Part shown: positions 33,194 through 43,092 of the stretch, piece by piece
How positions within the stretch are numbered: position 1 is the first letter of the stretch
Layout of the letters: each line of letters opens with the position of its first letter
NCBI RefSeq assembly: GCF_002954245.1
Contig: NZ_PPTG01000002.1
Span: forward strand, 1-54,269
DNA: 54,269 bases
From: Cryobacterium aureum
Lineage (GTDB): Bacteria > Actinomycetota > Actinomycetes > Actinomycetales > Microbacteriaceae
Reading direction: 5' to 3'
Position numbers and translations under genes: made by a program
Notes under the pieces: model-generated
What the model was told of the DNA's origin: nothing
Database searches by the model: none
The model's input: the letters and a program-made list of their open reading frames with translations, nothing else

Positions 33194-36100
33194 GTGAGTT
33201 CTTTCTTCAGGCGCACGATCTCTGCGCCGGATTCAGCGCTGAACCCAGCGCCAACATCCCGCACGCGCCGCCGCGCCACAATCGCGGCCACCGTCACCAT
33301 CGCCCTGGTGGGCGCTTCAGTACTCGTCGGCGGCACCCTGCCCGCCGGCGCCGCCCCCGCTGCGACCGGCCTCTACGGCAGCATCGCCTCTCCCGGCGGA
33401 CAGCGGATGGATTTCACCGCCGGACGATACATCGTGACCCTCAGCGACGAGGCCGTTGCGCTGTACCAGGGCGGAGTCAACGGTTTCTCGGCCACCATGC
33501 CCGACGCCGGGGCCAAGCTCAACGCTCAGAGCCGCTCGGCCGAGACCTACAAGGATCACTTGACACGCATCCAAAGCGAGGTGGCAGCATCCGTAGATGC
33601 CAAGATGGCGTATTCCTACACGCTCGCCGTCAATGGGTTCGCGGCGCAGCTCACCAGCAAGCAGGCGGCGGCGCTCGCCGTGAAGAAGAACGTGGTGTCG
33701 GTGGTACCCGACGCGCTCCGGCACGTGACCGCCGAGTCGTCGACCGACTTTCTGCGGTTGAGCGGACCAAACGGACTGTGGTCCAAGCTCGGCGGAACCA
33801 GCGAGGCGGGCAAGGGCGTGGTGATCGGTGTGCTCGACACCGGCATCGCCCCGGAGAACCCGTCCTTCGCCGGGTCATCGCTCGGTACGACGCCCGGAGA
33901 TGAACCGTGGCTCGACAATGACACCATCACCATGAACAAGGCCGACGGAACCACCTTCACCGGCACCTGCCAGACCGGCGAGCAGTTCGCTGCGACTGCC
34001 TGCAGCACCAAGGTGATCGGTGCCCGGTACTTTCTCGACGGATTCGGCGCCGACCAGATCGGCGACGCGTCAACCGGTGAATACGTCTCCCCGCGGGACG
34101 GCGACGGCCACGGTTCGCACACCGCCAGCACCGCCGGCGGCAACGCCGACGTTGCCGCGAATCTGAACGGCGTCGACTTCGGCGTTATTTCGGGGGTGGC
34201 CCCGGCAGCCAAGATCGCCGCCTACAAGGTGTGCTGGTCCGGTCCCGACAACACCGTCTCGACCGACGACGGCTGCACGGACACCGACATTCTGAAGGCC
34301 ATCGACCAGGCCATCTCCGACGGCGTCGACGTGATCAACTACTCGATCGGCGGCGGCCCCGCGCAGACCACGTTCTCGCCCACCGACGAAGCCTTCCTGG
34401 GCGCGGCGGCAGCAGGCATCTTTGTGGCCGTATCCGCTGGTAACGACGGCCCAACGACATCCACAGTGGAGCACGCGTCACCGTGGATCACCACGGTCGC
34501 CGCGACGACGATTCCGTCGTATGAGGCGACGGCCACGCTCGGTGACGGCACGGCGTATGCCGGGGCCTCGATCACCGTCGACCGCACGCCGGGAGCCACC
34601 CCGCTCTCGGGCGACCTGGTGCGGGCCGACCTCGTATCGGTCGACGGCTTCGACCCGGCCGACGCGCTGCTGTGCGCGCCGGGCGCCCTCGACCCGGCCA
34701 AGGTGGCCAGCGGGATCGTCTTCTGCCAACGCGGCGTTTACGACCGACTGTCCAAGTCGGCCGAGGTACTGCGGGCCGGCGGCAGCGGAATGCTGCTGGT
34801 CAACCGCACACCGGCCGACGTTGACACCGACGAACACTCGGTGCCGAGCATCCACCTCGACGCGAACGCCTTCGACCCGGTTTTCGCCTACGCGGCGACG
34901 GCCGGCGCGACGGCCACATTCACACCCGACAACACGACCGCCACGCAGACTCCGGTGCCCCAGGTTGCCGGATTCTCCTCTCGCGGGCCGGTGACCGCCG
35001 ATGGCGGCGACCTGCTCAAGCCCGATATCGCCGCCCCCGGTGTGAGTATTCTGGCCGACGGCCCCAATGCGGAGGGCAGCGACCCGACGTTCCAGTTCCT
35101 GTCAGGTACCTCGATGGCAAGCCCGCACATCGCCGGATTTGCCGCACTGATTCTGGGCTTTCGGCCACTCGCGACCCCGTCCGAGATTAAGTCGGTCATG
35201 ATGACGACCGCGAAGAACACGGTCGATGCCACCGGCGCCCCGGTGACCGACCCGTTCGCGCAGGGTGCCGGCCAGATCAATCCCTCGTCGTTCGAGTTCC
35301 CTGGCCTGGTTTATCAGAGCGGCCCGGCCGACTGGCTGGCCTACCTGCAGGGGATCGGTTTCGACGCCGGCGTGGAGCCGATCGACGCCAGCAACCTGAA
35401 CCTGCCGTCCATTCAGATCGGAGCGCTGACCGCACCAGAAACCATCACCCGCACGGTGACCGCCGTACGGGTGGGAACCTACACGGCCGTCCCGATCGAG
35501 ATTCCCGGCATCACCGCCGTCGTTTCTCCGGCCGAGATGACCTTCAGCGCGGTGGGTGAGAAGCAGAGTTACACGGTGACCTTCACTCGAACGGATGCTC
35601 CGCTCGACCAATATGCCACCGGCTCGCTGGACTGGGGCTTCGGCAATGGTGGTTCGGGCGACCCGGGCGACTTCTTCGACGTGGTCCACAGCCCGATCGC
35701 CGTTCGTCCGGTCACCGTCGTCGCCCCCACCGAGGTGGCCGGCACCGGCCTCGAAGGTTCGGTCGACATCACCGTCGCCTCGGGCGGGTCAGAGCCGGTA
35801 GCGCTGAAACTCAGCGGTCTGGCCAACGGGATGCACCAGAGCAACGCCGACGACCCGTTCGCTCCGCACACCGATGAGGGCGTGACCGGCGAGCAGTTCA
35901 CCTACGAGGTGGAAATTCAGGAAGGTCGGTTGGCCCGGTTCGACCTGAACGCCATCGACGACGGGTCCGACCTCGACCTGTTCGTACTGCTGCTCGACGG
36001 CGCTGGCGGGAACCCGGTTGCCGGCTGGCAGTCGGCCACGGGTTCCGCCGATGAGCACGTCGACCTGGACGCCCCCGAGGCCGGTTTTTACCAGGTTATC

Positions 36101-36892
36101 GTGGACGTGTTTTCCGGTTCTACCGCGTTCGATGTGAACACCTTCTCGGTCTCGTCGGGAGAGCCCAGCCATGGGTTCGCAGCGACCCCTCCGGCGATCG
36201 AAGGACCGCAGGGCGTTCCGATCACGTACACGCTGAGCTGGGCCGGACTGGTACCGAACACGCCGTACCTCGGTGTGGTCGACTATGGCGACAGCACCGC
36301 GTCGACGATCCTCACCGTGGCGGCCAGCGAAGGCGGTGAAACGGATGCCCCGGTGAACACGGTGGCGCCCAGCGTCTCGGGTACGGCAGAGATCGGGTCG
36401 GTATTGACCGCTGATCCCGGCCAGTGGAACGTCGAAGGCCTCGATTTCGGCTACCAGTGGCAGAGCGACGGCGTCGACATCAATGGTGCGACGTCAGCGA
36501 CCCTCACGCCGACCAAGGCGCTTGCCGGGACCACATTGACCGTGGTGGTGACCGCCACGGTATCGGGCGGGCCGAGTGCCACGGCGACGTCGGCCGGGGT
36601 CGTTGTGAAGTATGCCGCGAAGGTCGCGCTGGGTGTCAGCCACCGGGCCGTCTTCTTCTCCAGCCGGGTCACCGTGTCCGTCACGGTCACCAGCACGGGC
36701 GAGGTCGGCGATACCGCCACCGTAACCGTCGATAAGCGCAAATTCACCGTGGCGCTCGACGCGAACGGGCACGGCAGCGTCACGCTGCCTAAGCTCGGTC
36801 GCGGCCTATACAAGGTGGTCGGGCACTACGCCGGAAACGACGCGGTCGCCGCCGCGACCAGCCCAACCCGCTCCCTGGTCGTCGTGCGGTAG
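33194..36892 (+). CDS. Large secreted S8 subtilisin-like protease (second of a tandem pair)
   Basis: The precursor is about 1232 residues with the same domain order as its upstream neighbour: a signal peptide (ATIAATVTIALVGASVLVG, then PAGAAPAA), I9 propeptide, S8 domain, PA insert, Fn3-like, PPC-like and Ig-like domains. The catalytic residues are Asp in VIGVLDTGIAPENPSFAG (near 214), His in DGDGHGSHTAS (near 305) and Ser in SGTSMASPHIAG (near 639). Both genes start with the same leader (GATTGGACAC and CACGTGAG), so the promoter-proximal region was duplicated as well. The likely role is extracellular protein degradation for nutrition. GTG at 33194 or TTG at 33182 may be the start. Confidence 0.93.
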   Translation: MSSFFRRTISAPDSALNPAPTSRTRRRATIAATVTIALVGASVLVGGTLPAGAAPAATGLYGSIASPGGQRMDFTAGRYIVTLSDEAVALYQGGVNGFSATMPDAGAKLNAQSRSAETYKDHLTRIQSEVAASVDAKMAYSYTLAVNGFAAQLTSKQAAALAVKKNVVSVVPDALRHVTAESSTDFLRLSGPNGLWSKLGGTSEAGKGVVIGVLDTGIAPENPSFAGSSLGTTPGDEPWLDNDTITMNKADGTTFTGTCQTGEQFAATACSTKVIGARYFLDGFGADQIGDASTGEYVSPRDGDGHGSHTASTAGGNADVAANLNGVDFGVISGVAPAAKIAAYKVCWSGPDNTVSTDDGCTDTDILKAIDQAISDGVDVINYSIGGGPAQTTFSPTDEAFLGAAAAGIFVAVSAGNDGPTTSTVEHASPWITTVAATTIPSYEATATLGDGTAYAGASITVDRTPGATPLSGDLVRADLVSVDGFDPADALLCAPGALDPAKVASGIVFCQRGVYDRLSKSAEVLRAGGSGMLLVNRTPADVDTDEHSVPSIHLDANAFDPVFAYAATAGATATFTPDNTTATQTPVPQVAGFSSRGPVTADGGDLLKPDIAAPGVSILADGPNAEGSDPTFQFLSGTSMASPHIAGFAALILGFRPLATPSEIKSVMMTTAKNTVDATGAPVTDPFAQGAGQINPSSFEFPGLVYQSGPADWLAYLQGIGFDAGVEPIDASNLNLPSIQIGALTAPETITRTVTAVRVGTYTAVPIEIPGITAVVSPAEMTFSAVGEKQSYTVTFTRTDAPLDQYATGSLDWGFGNGGSGDPGDFFDVVHSPIAVRPVTVVAPTEVAGTGLEGSVDITVASGGSEPVALKLSGLANGMHQSNADDPFAPHTDEGVTGEQFTYEVEIQEGRLARFDLNAIDDGSDLDLFVLLLDGAGGNPVAGWQSATGSADEHVDLDAPEAGFYQVIVDVFSGSTAFDVNTFSVSSGEPSHGFAATPPAIEGPQGVPITYTLSWAGLVPNTPYLGVVDYGDSTASTILTVAASEGGETDAPVNTVAPSVSGTAEIGSVLTADPGQWNVEGLDFGYQWQSDGVDINGATSATLTPTKALAGTTLTVVVTATVSGGPSATATSAGVVVKYAAKVALGVSHRAVFFSSRVTVSVTVTSTGEVGDTATVTVDKRKFTVALDANGHGSVTLPKLGRGLYKVVGHYAGNDAVAAATSPTRSLVVVR

Positions 36893-36910
36893 CCCGCGCG
36901 CTCAGCCTGA

Positions 36911-36998
36911 CCCGGGGCCCGTCTTTGTGGACGGGGCCCGGGCCCCGACCATGGGCGCAGTTTAGAAACTGGGCCCATGGTCATAAGGTGGGCCCGGC
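36911..36998. repeat. GGGCCC-rich hairpin repeat, copy G1
   Basis: A GGACGGGGCCCGGGCCCC box precedes a 14-bp stem (GACCATGGGCGCAG with CTGGGCCCATGGTC, one mismatch) around an 8-nt loop, TTTAGAAA. A GTGGGCCCGG box follows. It lies between the second protease and an MFS gene and may also act as a terminator. Confidence 0.75.
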
Positions 36999-37038
36999 GG
37001 CGAATGGGTTGCCCGGCGAGGCAGCTTAGGCTGGGGGA

Positions 37039-38286
37039 ATGCGATTGGCGGTATGGATGCGGGGACGACCCAGGGCATCCGCTGTACCCAAGCCGAGGCC
37101 GGTCGGCTTGAAGCCCCGTCTGAACCGCGATGTGATCGTGCTCGGCGTCATCGCCTTCTTCGTGATGGTGGGGTTCGGCGTCGTCGTTCCGGTGCTTCCG
37201 GTCTACGTGCAGAGTTTTGGGGTGGGCAACCTCGAGGTCGGCGCGGTTGTCTCGGCTTTCGCGCTCATGCGTTTTGTGTTCAGCCCGGCCTGCGGCCGCC
37301 TGATCGACTGGGCGGGGGAGCGCACCGTGCTCGCCATCGGAATCGGTATCGTCGCGCTCTCGAGCGGACTGGTTGGCGCGGCCGATAGCTATGTGCAGTT
37401 GTTGTTGCTGCGCGGCGCGGGCGGCATCGGCTCGGCCATGTTCTCGGTGTCTGCGATGACGCTGCTGCTTCGCACGGCCGAACCGGGCCGTCGGGCCCGA
37501 GCGATCGGCTTCTACCAGGGCGGATTCCTGATCGGCGGTATGGCCGGCCCGGCAATCGGCAGCCTACTCGCGACCATTTCCCTGACCGCACCGTTCTTCT
37601 TCTACGCCGGCACCCTCACCGTGGCCGGCCTGGTCGGGCTCCTTCTTCTGCGTTCCGGAGGTCGAGGCAGCGCGCTGGCCGGAGCCGACGCATCCGCCGA
37701 TCGCACGCCGTTTCGCACCGTGTTGCGCGACGAGCGCTTTCGCGCGGCCTGCATCGCCAACTTTGCTCAGGGCTGGACCTCGCTCGGGGTGCGCACGACG
37801 CTCATTCCCCTGTTCGTGGTCGTGGTGCTCGGCGGCACGAGTTCGTGGACCGGAATCGCTTTTGCCGCGGCGGCGGTGGCCCAGGCCCTCGCGCTGGCTC
37901 CGGCCGCCCGCTTTGTCGACACCGTCGGACGTAAACCGGCCATCATCGGGGCATTCACCGTGGCCGGGCTGGCGATCGTGGCCATCTCCTTCGCGCCGAA
38001 CATCTGGGTGCTCGGCGCCCTGCTCTGCGTCTACGGCGTCGCCGCGGCGTTTATGGGCACCGCTCCGGCCGCGGCGGTGGGCGATGCCGCCGGTGCGCGT
38101 GGCGGACGCCCGGTGTCGGTCTTCTCGATGTGCGCGGATGCCGGTGCGATCGTCGGTCCGTTGGTCGCAGGCCTGCTGGTTGATACCTTCTCGTTCTCGG
38201 CCGGGTTCGCGCTGGGCGGGGTCTTCTTAGTCATCGCGGCCGCCTACGCGCTTCGGATGCCGTCGGACCGTCGCGTCGTCGTCTGA
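37039..38286 (+). CDS. MFS transporter, 12-TMS DHA1-type
   Basis: This 415-residue protein has a strong ribosome site (GGGGGA) directly before the ATG at 37039. Helix 1 reads VIVLGVIAFFVMVGFGVVVPVLPVYV, and the motif A equivalent is GRLIDWAGERTVLAIG. The helix 4-5 region has GAGGIGSAMFSVSAMTLLL and GFYQGGFLIGGMAGPAIGSLL. A second motif A-like loop, RFVDTVGRKPAIIG, starts the C-terminal half. It is most likely a proton-driven drug or metabolite exporter of the inner membrane. The substrate is unknown. It is monocistronic, with G1 upstream and an inverted repeat downstream. Confidence 0.88.
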   Translation: MRLAVWMRGRPRASAVPKPRPVGLKPRLNRDVIVLGVIAFFVMVGFGVVVPVLPVYVQSFGVGNLEVGAVVSAFALMRFVFSPACGRLIDWAGERTVLAIGIGIVALSSGLVGAADSYVQLLLLRGAGGIGSAMFSVSAMTLLLRTAEPGRRARAIGFYQGGFLIGGMAGPAIGSLLATISLTAPFFFYAGTLTVAGLVGLLLLRSGGRGSALAGADASADRTPFRTVLRDERFRAACIANFAQGWTSLGVRTTLIPLFVVVVLGGTSSWTGIAFAAAAVAQALALAPAARFVDTVGRKPAIIGAFTVAGLAIVAISFAPNIWVLGALLCVYGVAAAFMGTAPAAAVGDAAGARGGRPVSVFSMCADAGAIVGPLVAGLLVDTFSFSAGFALGGVFLVIAAAYALRMPSDRRVVV

Positions 38287-38312
38287 CGGCCCGGTACGGC
38301 GAGGGCGGCATC

Positions 38313-38397
38313 ACTCCTGCAAATTGTGAGCGGCCGCAAGCTGGTGCGCGGTTTTCCGCAGCCCAATTTTGCTTCCGCGGTTTCAAATTGCAGGAGT
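38313..38397. repeat. Widely spaced inverted repeat between convergent genes
   Basis: ACTCCTGCAAATTG (38313-38326) and CAAATTGCAGGAGT (38384-38397) are inverted copies with one mismatch, separated by about 57 nt that include GCGGCC and CCGCGG segments. It is located between the MFS gene and the convergent DUF2568 gene, so a two-way terminator or a small mobile/regulatory repeat is possible. Confidence 0.55.
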
Positions 38398-38423
38398 TAT
38401 GACCCGCCGAGGGCGAGAAAGGA

Positions 38424-38780
38424 TTAGCGCAGCTCTTTGCGACCGGAGATGACGCCGCTCACCGTGGCGACGACGGCGAAGATCACGGTGATGATGGGCA
38501 AGCCGAGGTCCCACCAGGCGACGGCGGCTGAGCCGAAGATGGCGATCTCGATGACGGCCTTGCCAAATGGATCGAGGCGGAACACGGCCCTTGGTGATCG
38601 GAACAGAGCCCAGATGAGAATCGCGAAGGCCGGGGTGGCGAGTCCGAAGAGCAGGCCGGGCCAGGGGAGCGGCCAGGCGACGAAACCCCAAATTCCGAGG
38701 CTGACAAAAGCGAAGAGTTCGAGCACGAACCGGAGCATGTCGTTGGGGCCGATTTTCGGCAGGTCACGCGTATCTGTCAC
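38424..38780 (-). CDS. DUF2568 (YrdB-family) membrane protein
   Basis: This 118-residue protein has about four membrane helices. MLRFVLELFAFVSLGIWGF opens the hydrophobic part, followed by PGLLFGLATPAFAILIWALF with the short loop RSPRAVFRLDPFGKAVIEIAIFG, and the last helix LPIITVIFAVVATVSGVI. The WALF-xSPRA-xxR core and the ExxxFG pattern are typical of DUF2568/YrdB proteins, whose role is unknown. It is monocistronic on the minus strand. Repeat G2 lies in its upstream region. Confidence 0.82.
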   Translation of the reverse strand: MTDTRDLPKIGPNDMLRFVLELFAFVSLGIWGFVAWPLPWPGLLFGLATPAFAILIWALFRSPRAVFRLDPFGKAVIEIAIFGSAAVAWWDLGLPIITVIFAVVATVSGVISGRKELR

Positions 38781-38816
38781 CCGTCAATCCTACCGACGCG
38801 TCGCACCCCTGCGTTC

Positions 38817-38940
38817 CGGGCCTGGGCCCAGTCCTCGGGCCCAGGATATAAACTGGGCCCGAGGACGGGGCCCGGGCCCCATCCGGTGCACGGAAGCGGT
38901 TCTGTGCTGTCCGGGCCCGTGATCGAGCATGGGCCCAGGC
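38817..38940. repeat. GGGCCC-rich hairpin repeat, copy G2
   Basis: A perfect 14-bp stem (GTCCTCGGGCCCAG at 38831 with CTGGGCCCGAGGAC at 38853) surrounds loop GATATAAA. It is followed at once by GGACGGGGCCCGGGCCCC, and further GGGCCC units occur at about 38913 and 38931. It fills the gap between the DUF2568 start and the purU stop. Confidence 0.8.
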
Positions 38941-38948
38941 GCAGGGCA

Positions 38949-39809
38949 CTACTTGAAGATGATCGTGCGGGCGCCGTCGAGCAGCACGCGATTCTCGGCG
39001 AACCACTTCACCGCCTGGGTGAGCGTGCGGCTCTCCTCGTCCTGCCCGATTGACACGAGTTCCGACGGGGTGCGCGAGTGATCGACCCGCACCACGTTCT
39101 GCTCGATGATCGGCCCCTCGTCGAGGTTGCCGGTCACAAAGTGCGCGGTCGCCCCGATGAGCTTCACGCCGCGCGCGTGCGCCTGGCGATAGGGATTGGC
39201 ACCCTTGAACCCGGGCAGGAATGAGTGGTGAATGTTGATCGCGCGCCCGCTGAGCCGCGCGCACAGTTCCGGCGAGAGAATCTGCATGTAGCGGGCGAGT
39301 ACGACGAGTTCGATGTCGAGGTCGTCGACCGCCTCGATGACGCGGGCCTCGAAGTCGGCTTTGCTGACGGCATCCGTTATGGGCAACGATTCGAACGGTA
39401 CCCCGTAGAACCCGACGAGGTCGCGCAGCGTGCCGTGATTGCTGAGCACGAGCGGAATCTCGACCGGCAACTGCCCGCCACGCTGGCGAAACAGCAGGTC
39501 GTTCACGCAGTGTCCGGCCGAGGACGCGAGCACGAGCGTGCGCAGCGGGCGCCCGACGACATCGATGATCGACGCCATCGCATAGCGTTCGACCACCGGC
39601 GCGAGCGCCGCCTCGAGCTCGGCCCGCGTCGCCGGCGACTGCACCTGCAGCCGCATGAAGAACCGCCCGGTATCGTCGCTGGAGAACTGCTGGCTCTCCG
39701 AGATATTGCCGTGCGCCTGCACGATCGCGCCGCTGACGGCGTGCACGATTCCGGGCTGGTCGGCGCAGACCAGCGTGATTACCCAATGATGCGGGGTCGA
39801 AGAAGTCAT
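38949..39809 (-). CDS. purU: Formyltetrahydrofolate deformylase
   Basis: This 286-residue protein has an N-terminal ACT domain (WVITLVCADQPGIVHAVSGAI, about residues 9-85) and a C-terminal formyltransferase-type hydrolase domain. The latter includes SNHGTLRDL, VVLARYMQILSPELC, the His-containing INIHHSFLPGFKGANPY and GATAHFVTGNLDEGPIIEQ with the catalytic Asp. The length is the normal family length. The enzyme hydrolyses 10-formyl-tetrahydrofolate to formate and tetrahydrofolate, balancing one-carbon units and supplying formate for purine synthesis. It fits with glyA and folD at the right end of the window. Confidence 0.95.
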   Translation of the reverse strand: MTSSTPHHWVITLVCADQPGIVHAVSGAIVQAHGNISESQQFSSDDTGRFFMRLQVQSPATRAELEAALAPVVERYAMASIIDVVGRPLRTLVLASSAGHCVNDLLFRQRGGQLPVEIPLVLSNHGTLRDLVGFYGVPFESLPITDAVSKADFEARVIEAVDDLDIELVVLARYMQILSPELCARLSGRAINIHHSFLPGFKGANPYRQAHARGVKLIGATAHFVTGNLDEGPIIEQNVVRVDHSRTPSELVSIGQDEESRTLTQAVKWFAENRVLLDGARTIIFK

Positions 39810-40006
39810 TGGGCCAGAATACCCGGCGCAAGAGCGGATGCCGCGGCTCGCCCAGTTGCCGCCTCACCGGCATTGGGTAGACTACCTGTTGGTCGCACTG
39901 AGCAGGTCGGCCCCGGGCGCGCACGTCGGCGCGCAGTCGAGTGGTTTCGATCTCGGTGTGAATGGTCCCACCGGTCGACTACTCCGGCCCAGTTTCGAAT
40001 GCAGCC

Positions 40007-41269
40007 ATGACCAACACCGCCAATATCTTTTTGCCCACCGGGTCGATCCCGGTCGCGCCGTCCGTCCGCTCCAACCGGGCTGAACCGCCGTTCCCCTGGG
40101 TCGGACTGATCACCCTGTCCGCCGCAGTCTTTCTCTCGGTCACGAGCGAAATGCTGCCGACAGGGCTGCTCCCCGAGATGAGTCGCAGCCTGAATGTGGC
40201 CCAGTCGCAGATCGGGCTCCTCGTCTCGTGGTTCGCGTTCACGGTCGTGCTCACGAGCGCGCCGGTCGCCATCTGGACCAGACGGTTTCCGCGGCACGGC
40301 CTGATCATCGTCGTGCTGATCATCTTCGCGGTGAGCAACATCCTCACCGCCATCGCGCCGACCTATGAGTTCGTCGTCGCTTCGCGGGTTCTCGGCGGCG
40401 TGGCTCACGGCCTGTTCTGGTCGGTGGTTGGCGCCTACGCCGGTCACCTGGTGCCAAAAGCGCAGATCGGTCGGGCCGTCTCCATCACGGTCGCCGGCGG
40501 AACGCTCGCCTTCGTCTTCGGGGTACCGCTCGGCACCGCGGGCGGGCACCTGCTCGGCTGGCGGCTCTCCTTCGTCATCCTCGCCGGGCTGATGCTCGTC
40601 GGCGCGGTACTGGTCTGGAAGTTTCTGCCACCGGTGGCGCGGTATTCCACCGGCGCCGCAGCATCCGTTCACGCACCGAAAACCCGGCAGCCGCGCGACG
40701 CGACCGTGCCAGCGGTGGTGCTGATCTGCATCATCACCGGTATCACCATGATCGGTCACTACAGCTTTTACACCTACATCGCGCCGTTCCTGCTCGACGG
40801 GCTCAGCGTCGACCCAGAACTGCTCGCCCCGATGCTCTTCGCCTACGGTGTGGCCGGCGCGGTGGGGCTGCTGTTGGTCGGCACGGTCTTCGGCCCGAGC
40901 CCGAGCCTCGGCCTCATTCTCGGGCTCGCCGTGAGCGCCCTCAGCGTGAGTCTGCTCGCCGTGTTCACCGCCACCCTGCCGGTCGCGATTGCCGCGTTTG
41001 TGCTCTGGGGCATGGCGTTCGGCATGCTCCCTCCGCTGATGCAGACCCGGATGCTGCACGCCGCGTCGCCGCGTATCCGCGATACTGCAAGCGCCTTCTA
41101 CACCACCGCGTTCAACGCCGGCATTGGCGGCGGCGCACTGCTCGGCGCGGTGCTGATCGACAGCGTCGGCCTCGACCGGGTGCCGCTCGTCTACGTGGGG
41201 CTGCTGGTCGTTGCCCTCGCGCTCGTGGTGGTCACGGACCTCATGACCCAGCACCGCGCTCGCGCCTGA
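40007..41269 (+). CDS. MFS transporter, DHA1/AraJ-type exporter
   Basis: The product is about 420 residues from the ATG at 40007 (MTNTANIFLPTGS); an in-frame ATG at 39962 would add 15 residues, and neither has a clear ribosome site. It has 12 membrane helices: the first, VGLITLSAAVFLSVTSEMLPTGLLPEM, carries the SEMLPTGLLP signature of sugar-efflux and AraJ-like exporters. Helices 4-5 read GGVAHGLFWSVVGAYAGHLVP and AVSITVAGGTLAFVFGVPLG. The substrate may be a sugar, arabinose-like compound, drug or amino-acid derivative. It converges on the amino-acid permease gene 16 nt downstream. Confidence 0.88.
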   Translation: MTNTANIFLPTGSIPVAPSVRSNRAEPPFPWVGLITLSAAVFLSVTSEMLPTGLLPEMSRSLNVAQSQIGLLVSWFAFTVVLTSAPVAIWTRRFPRHGLIIVVLIIFAVSNILTAIAPTYEFVVASRVLGGVAHGLFWSVVGAYAGHLVPKAQIGRAVSITVAGGTLAFVFGVPLGTAGGHLLGWRLSFVILAGLMLVGAVLVWKFLPPVARYSTGAAASVHAPKTRQPRDATVPAVVLICIITGITMIGHYSFYTYIAPFLLDGLSVDPELLAPMLFAYGVAGAVGLLLVGTVFGPSPSLGLILGLAVSALSVSLLAVFTATLPVAIAAFVLWGMAFGMLPPLMQTRMLHAASPRIRDTASAFYTTAFNAGIGGGALLGAVLIDSVGLDRVPLVYVGLLVVALALVVVTDLMTQHRARA

Positions 41270-41285
41270 GCGCCGAATCGCCGGG

Positions 41286-42743
41286 TTAACCGCGTGGTCG
41301 GTCGGAGAGCGGACGGTTGGCCACGACCGGCACGTGCCCGGTGAAGCCGTCGCGGGCGGCGGCGATCTCGAAAATGCGACCGCGGCAGGCGTACCAGCCG
41401 ATCATCAGCCCCGGAATGATGAGCACCAGCGAGCTGATCGTGAGCGTGCCGACCGGCCAGTCGAACGCCATGAGCACGAGCACACCGGCGAGGAACACCA
41501 GCGTCACGTAGCCCGAGTACGGCGCCCACGGCATGCGGAACACGGGGCGCACCACAATTCCCCGTTTGGCCCATGCCTGCAGTCGAAGCTGGCACAGCAC
41601 GATCATGCCCCAGGCGCTGACGATGCCGATCGCCGCCATGTTCAGCACGATCTCGAAGGCCTCATCGGGCACGATGGCGTTGAGCCCAACGCCGAGCAGC
41701 GTCACGACCCCGGTCAGCAGGATGCCGCCGAACGGCACACCGTTTCGGCTGATCTTGCCGGCAAAACGCGGCGCCGAGCCGGCCAGCGACATTGACCGAA
41801 GTATGCGCCCGGTGGAATACAGGCCGGCGTTCAGGGAGGACAACGCCGCTGTGAGCACGACGAGGTTCATGATCACGTCGACGCCATCGACCCCGATCGT
41901 GCCGAAGAAGGTGACGAATGGGCTTTCGCCCGCTTTATAGGCCGTGTATGGCAACAACAGCGAGAGCAGCAGAATCGACCCCACGTAGAACACTGCAATG
42001 CGAATGATGACCGTGTTGATGGCCTTCGGCATGACCTTCTCGGGGTTCTTCGTCTCGCCGGCGGTTGTACCGACCAGCTCGATCGAGGCGTAGGCGAACA
42101 CGACGCCCTGCACCACCAGAACGGATGCGATCAGCCCGTTGGGCAGCCAGCCCCCGTTTTCGCCGATCAGCGCAAAACCGGCGATGGCGCCGTCGAGCGG
42201 CGTGCCGAAGATCACCATCCAAGTGCCGACGATCAGGAACGCCACGATGGCGAGCACCTTGATGAGCGCGAACCAGAACTCCATCTCGCCGAACACCTTG
42301 ACCGAGAGCAGGTTGAGCGAGAGCACCAGGGCGAGCGCGGCGAGGGCGTACAGCCACTGCGGCACCGAGCCGAAGGGCGCCCAGTAGGTCGCGAAGAAGT
42401 TCATGTACAGCGCCACCGCGGTCACGTCGACGATCGCCGTCATGGCCCAGTTGAGCCAGTACAGCCAACCGGTGACAAAAGCCGTCTTCTCGCCGAAGAA
42501 CTCGCGGGCATAGGACACGAAGGAGCCGGAGCTCGGGCGGTGCAGCACCAGTTCGCCGAGCGCCCGCAGGATGAGAAAAGCAAAGAAGCCGCAGATGGCG
42601 TAGACGAACACCAGGGCGGGACCGGCGCTGGCGAGGCGTCCGCCGGCGCCGAGGAACAGCCCGGTGCCGATTGCGCCGCCGATCGCGATCATCTGCACGT
42701 GGCGCGATTTGAGACCCTTGTGCAATGCGTCGTCCTCGTGCAC
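41286..42743 (-). CDS. APC-superfamily amino-acid permease (AAT type, AnsP/CycA-like)
   Basis: The protein has 12 membrane helices and the signature start [60 protein letters not shown] follows, as in proton-coupled AAT permeases for asparagine, D-serine/alanine/glycine or GABA. I place the start at the GTG at 42743 (485 residues), which has GAGGA about 10 nt upstream. The frame stays open to a GTG at 42971 with a His/Pro-rich extension ([13 protein letters not shown]) that may be real or untranslated. The exact amino acid cannot be predicted. It is divergent from the Mrp operon. Confidence 0.88.
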   Translation of the reverse strand: MHEDDALHKGLKSRHVQMIAIGGAIGTGLFLGAGGRLASAGPALVFVYAICGFFAFLILRALGELVLHRPSSGSFVSYAREFFGEKTAFVTGWLYWLNWAMTAIVDVTAVALYMNFFATYWAPFGSVPQWLYALAALALVLSLNLLSVKVFGEMEFWFALIKVLAIVAFLIVGTWMVIFGTPLDGAIAGFALIGENGGWLPNGLIASVLVVQGVVFAYASIELVGTTAGETKNPEKVMPKAINTVIIRIAVFYVGSILLLSLLLPYTAYKAGESPFVTFFGTIGVDGVDVIMNLVVLTAALSSLNAGLYSTGRILRSMSLAGSAPRFAGKISRNGVPFGGILLTGVVTLLGVGLNAIVPDEAFEIVLNMAAIGIVSAWGMIVLCQLRLQAWAKRGIVVRPVFRMPWAPYSGYVTLVFLAGVLVLMAFDWPVGTLTISSLVLIIPGLMIGWYACRGRIFEIAAARDGFTGHVPVVANRPLSDRPRG

Positions 42744-43092
42744 GCTCAGGGCGTCCTCGATGTGCTCGACCGGCGTCTCTTCGGGTGGGTTGGCGTGGTC
42801 GTGGTGACCGTGTGGTTCTGCCGGAGAGCTGTTCGGTGCGGGCGTGGAGGAGGGCTGCTGGCCGCGGGTGGGGCTCAAAACGGTACTCGATTTCGCTGGC
42901 CGGTCACTCAGATAGCTTCGTGGGAGCAAACAGTTCGAGTGGCGCGGGAAGTGGCCGGAAACTGCACGCACACGCGCTTCTGGCGGTGTGCGGCGTCGGC
43001 CGGGGGATAGCGCAACCCTACTCTGTGCCTCAGCGCCCTGCCTGAGCTGCCCGCATTATTCGAACCCCAACTGGGGGCCGCCTGTACGCGGG

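Noticed and set aside
39806..41254. 482-codon minus-strand frame opposite the MFS gene
   Set aside because: Low-complexity Glu/Asp/Arg/His sequence typical of an antisense frame; the plus-strand MFS transporter is clear.
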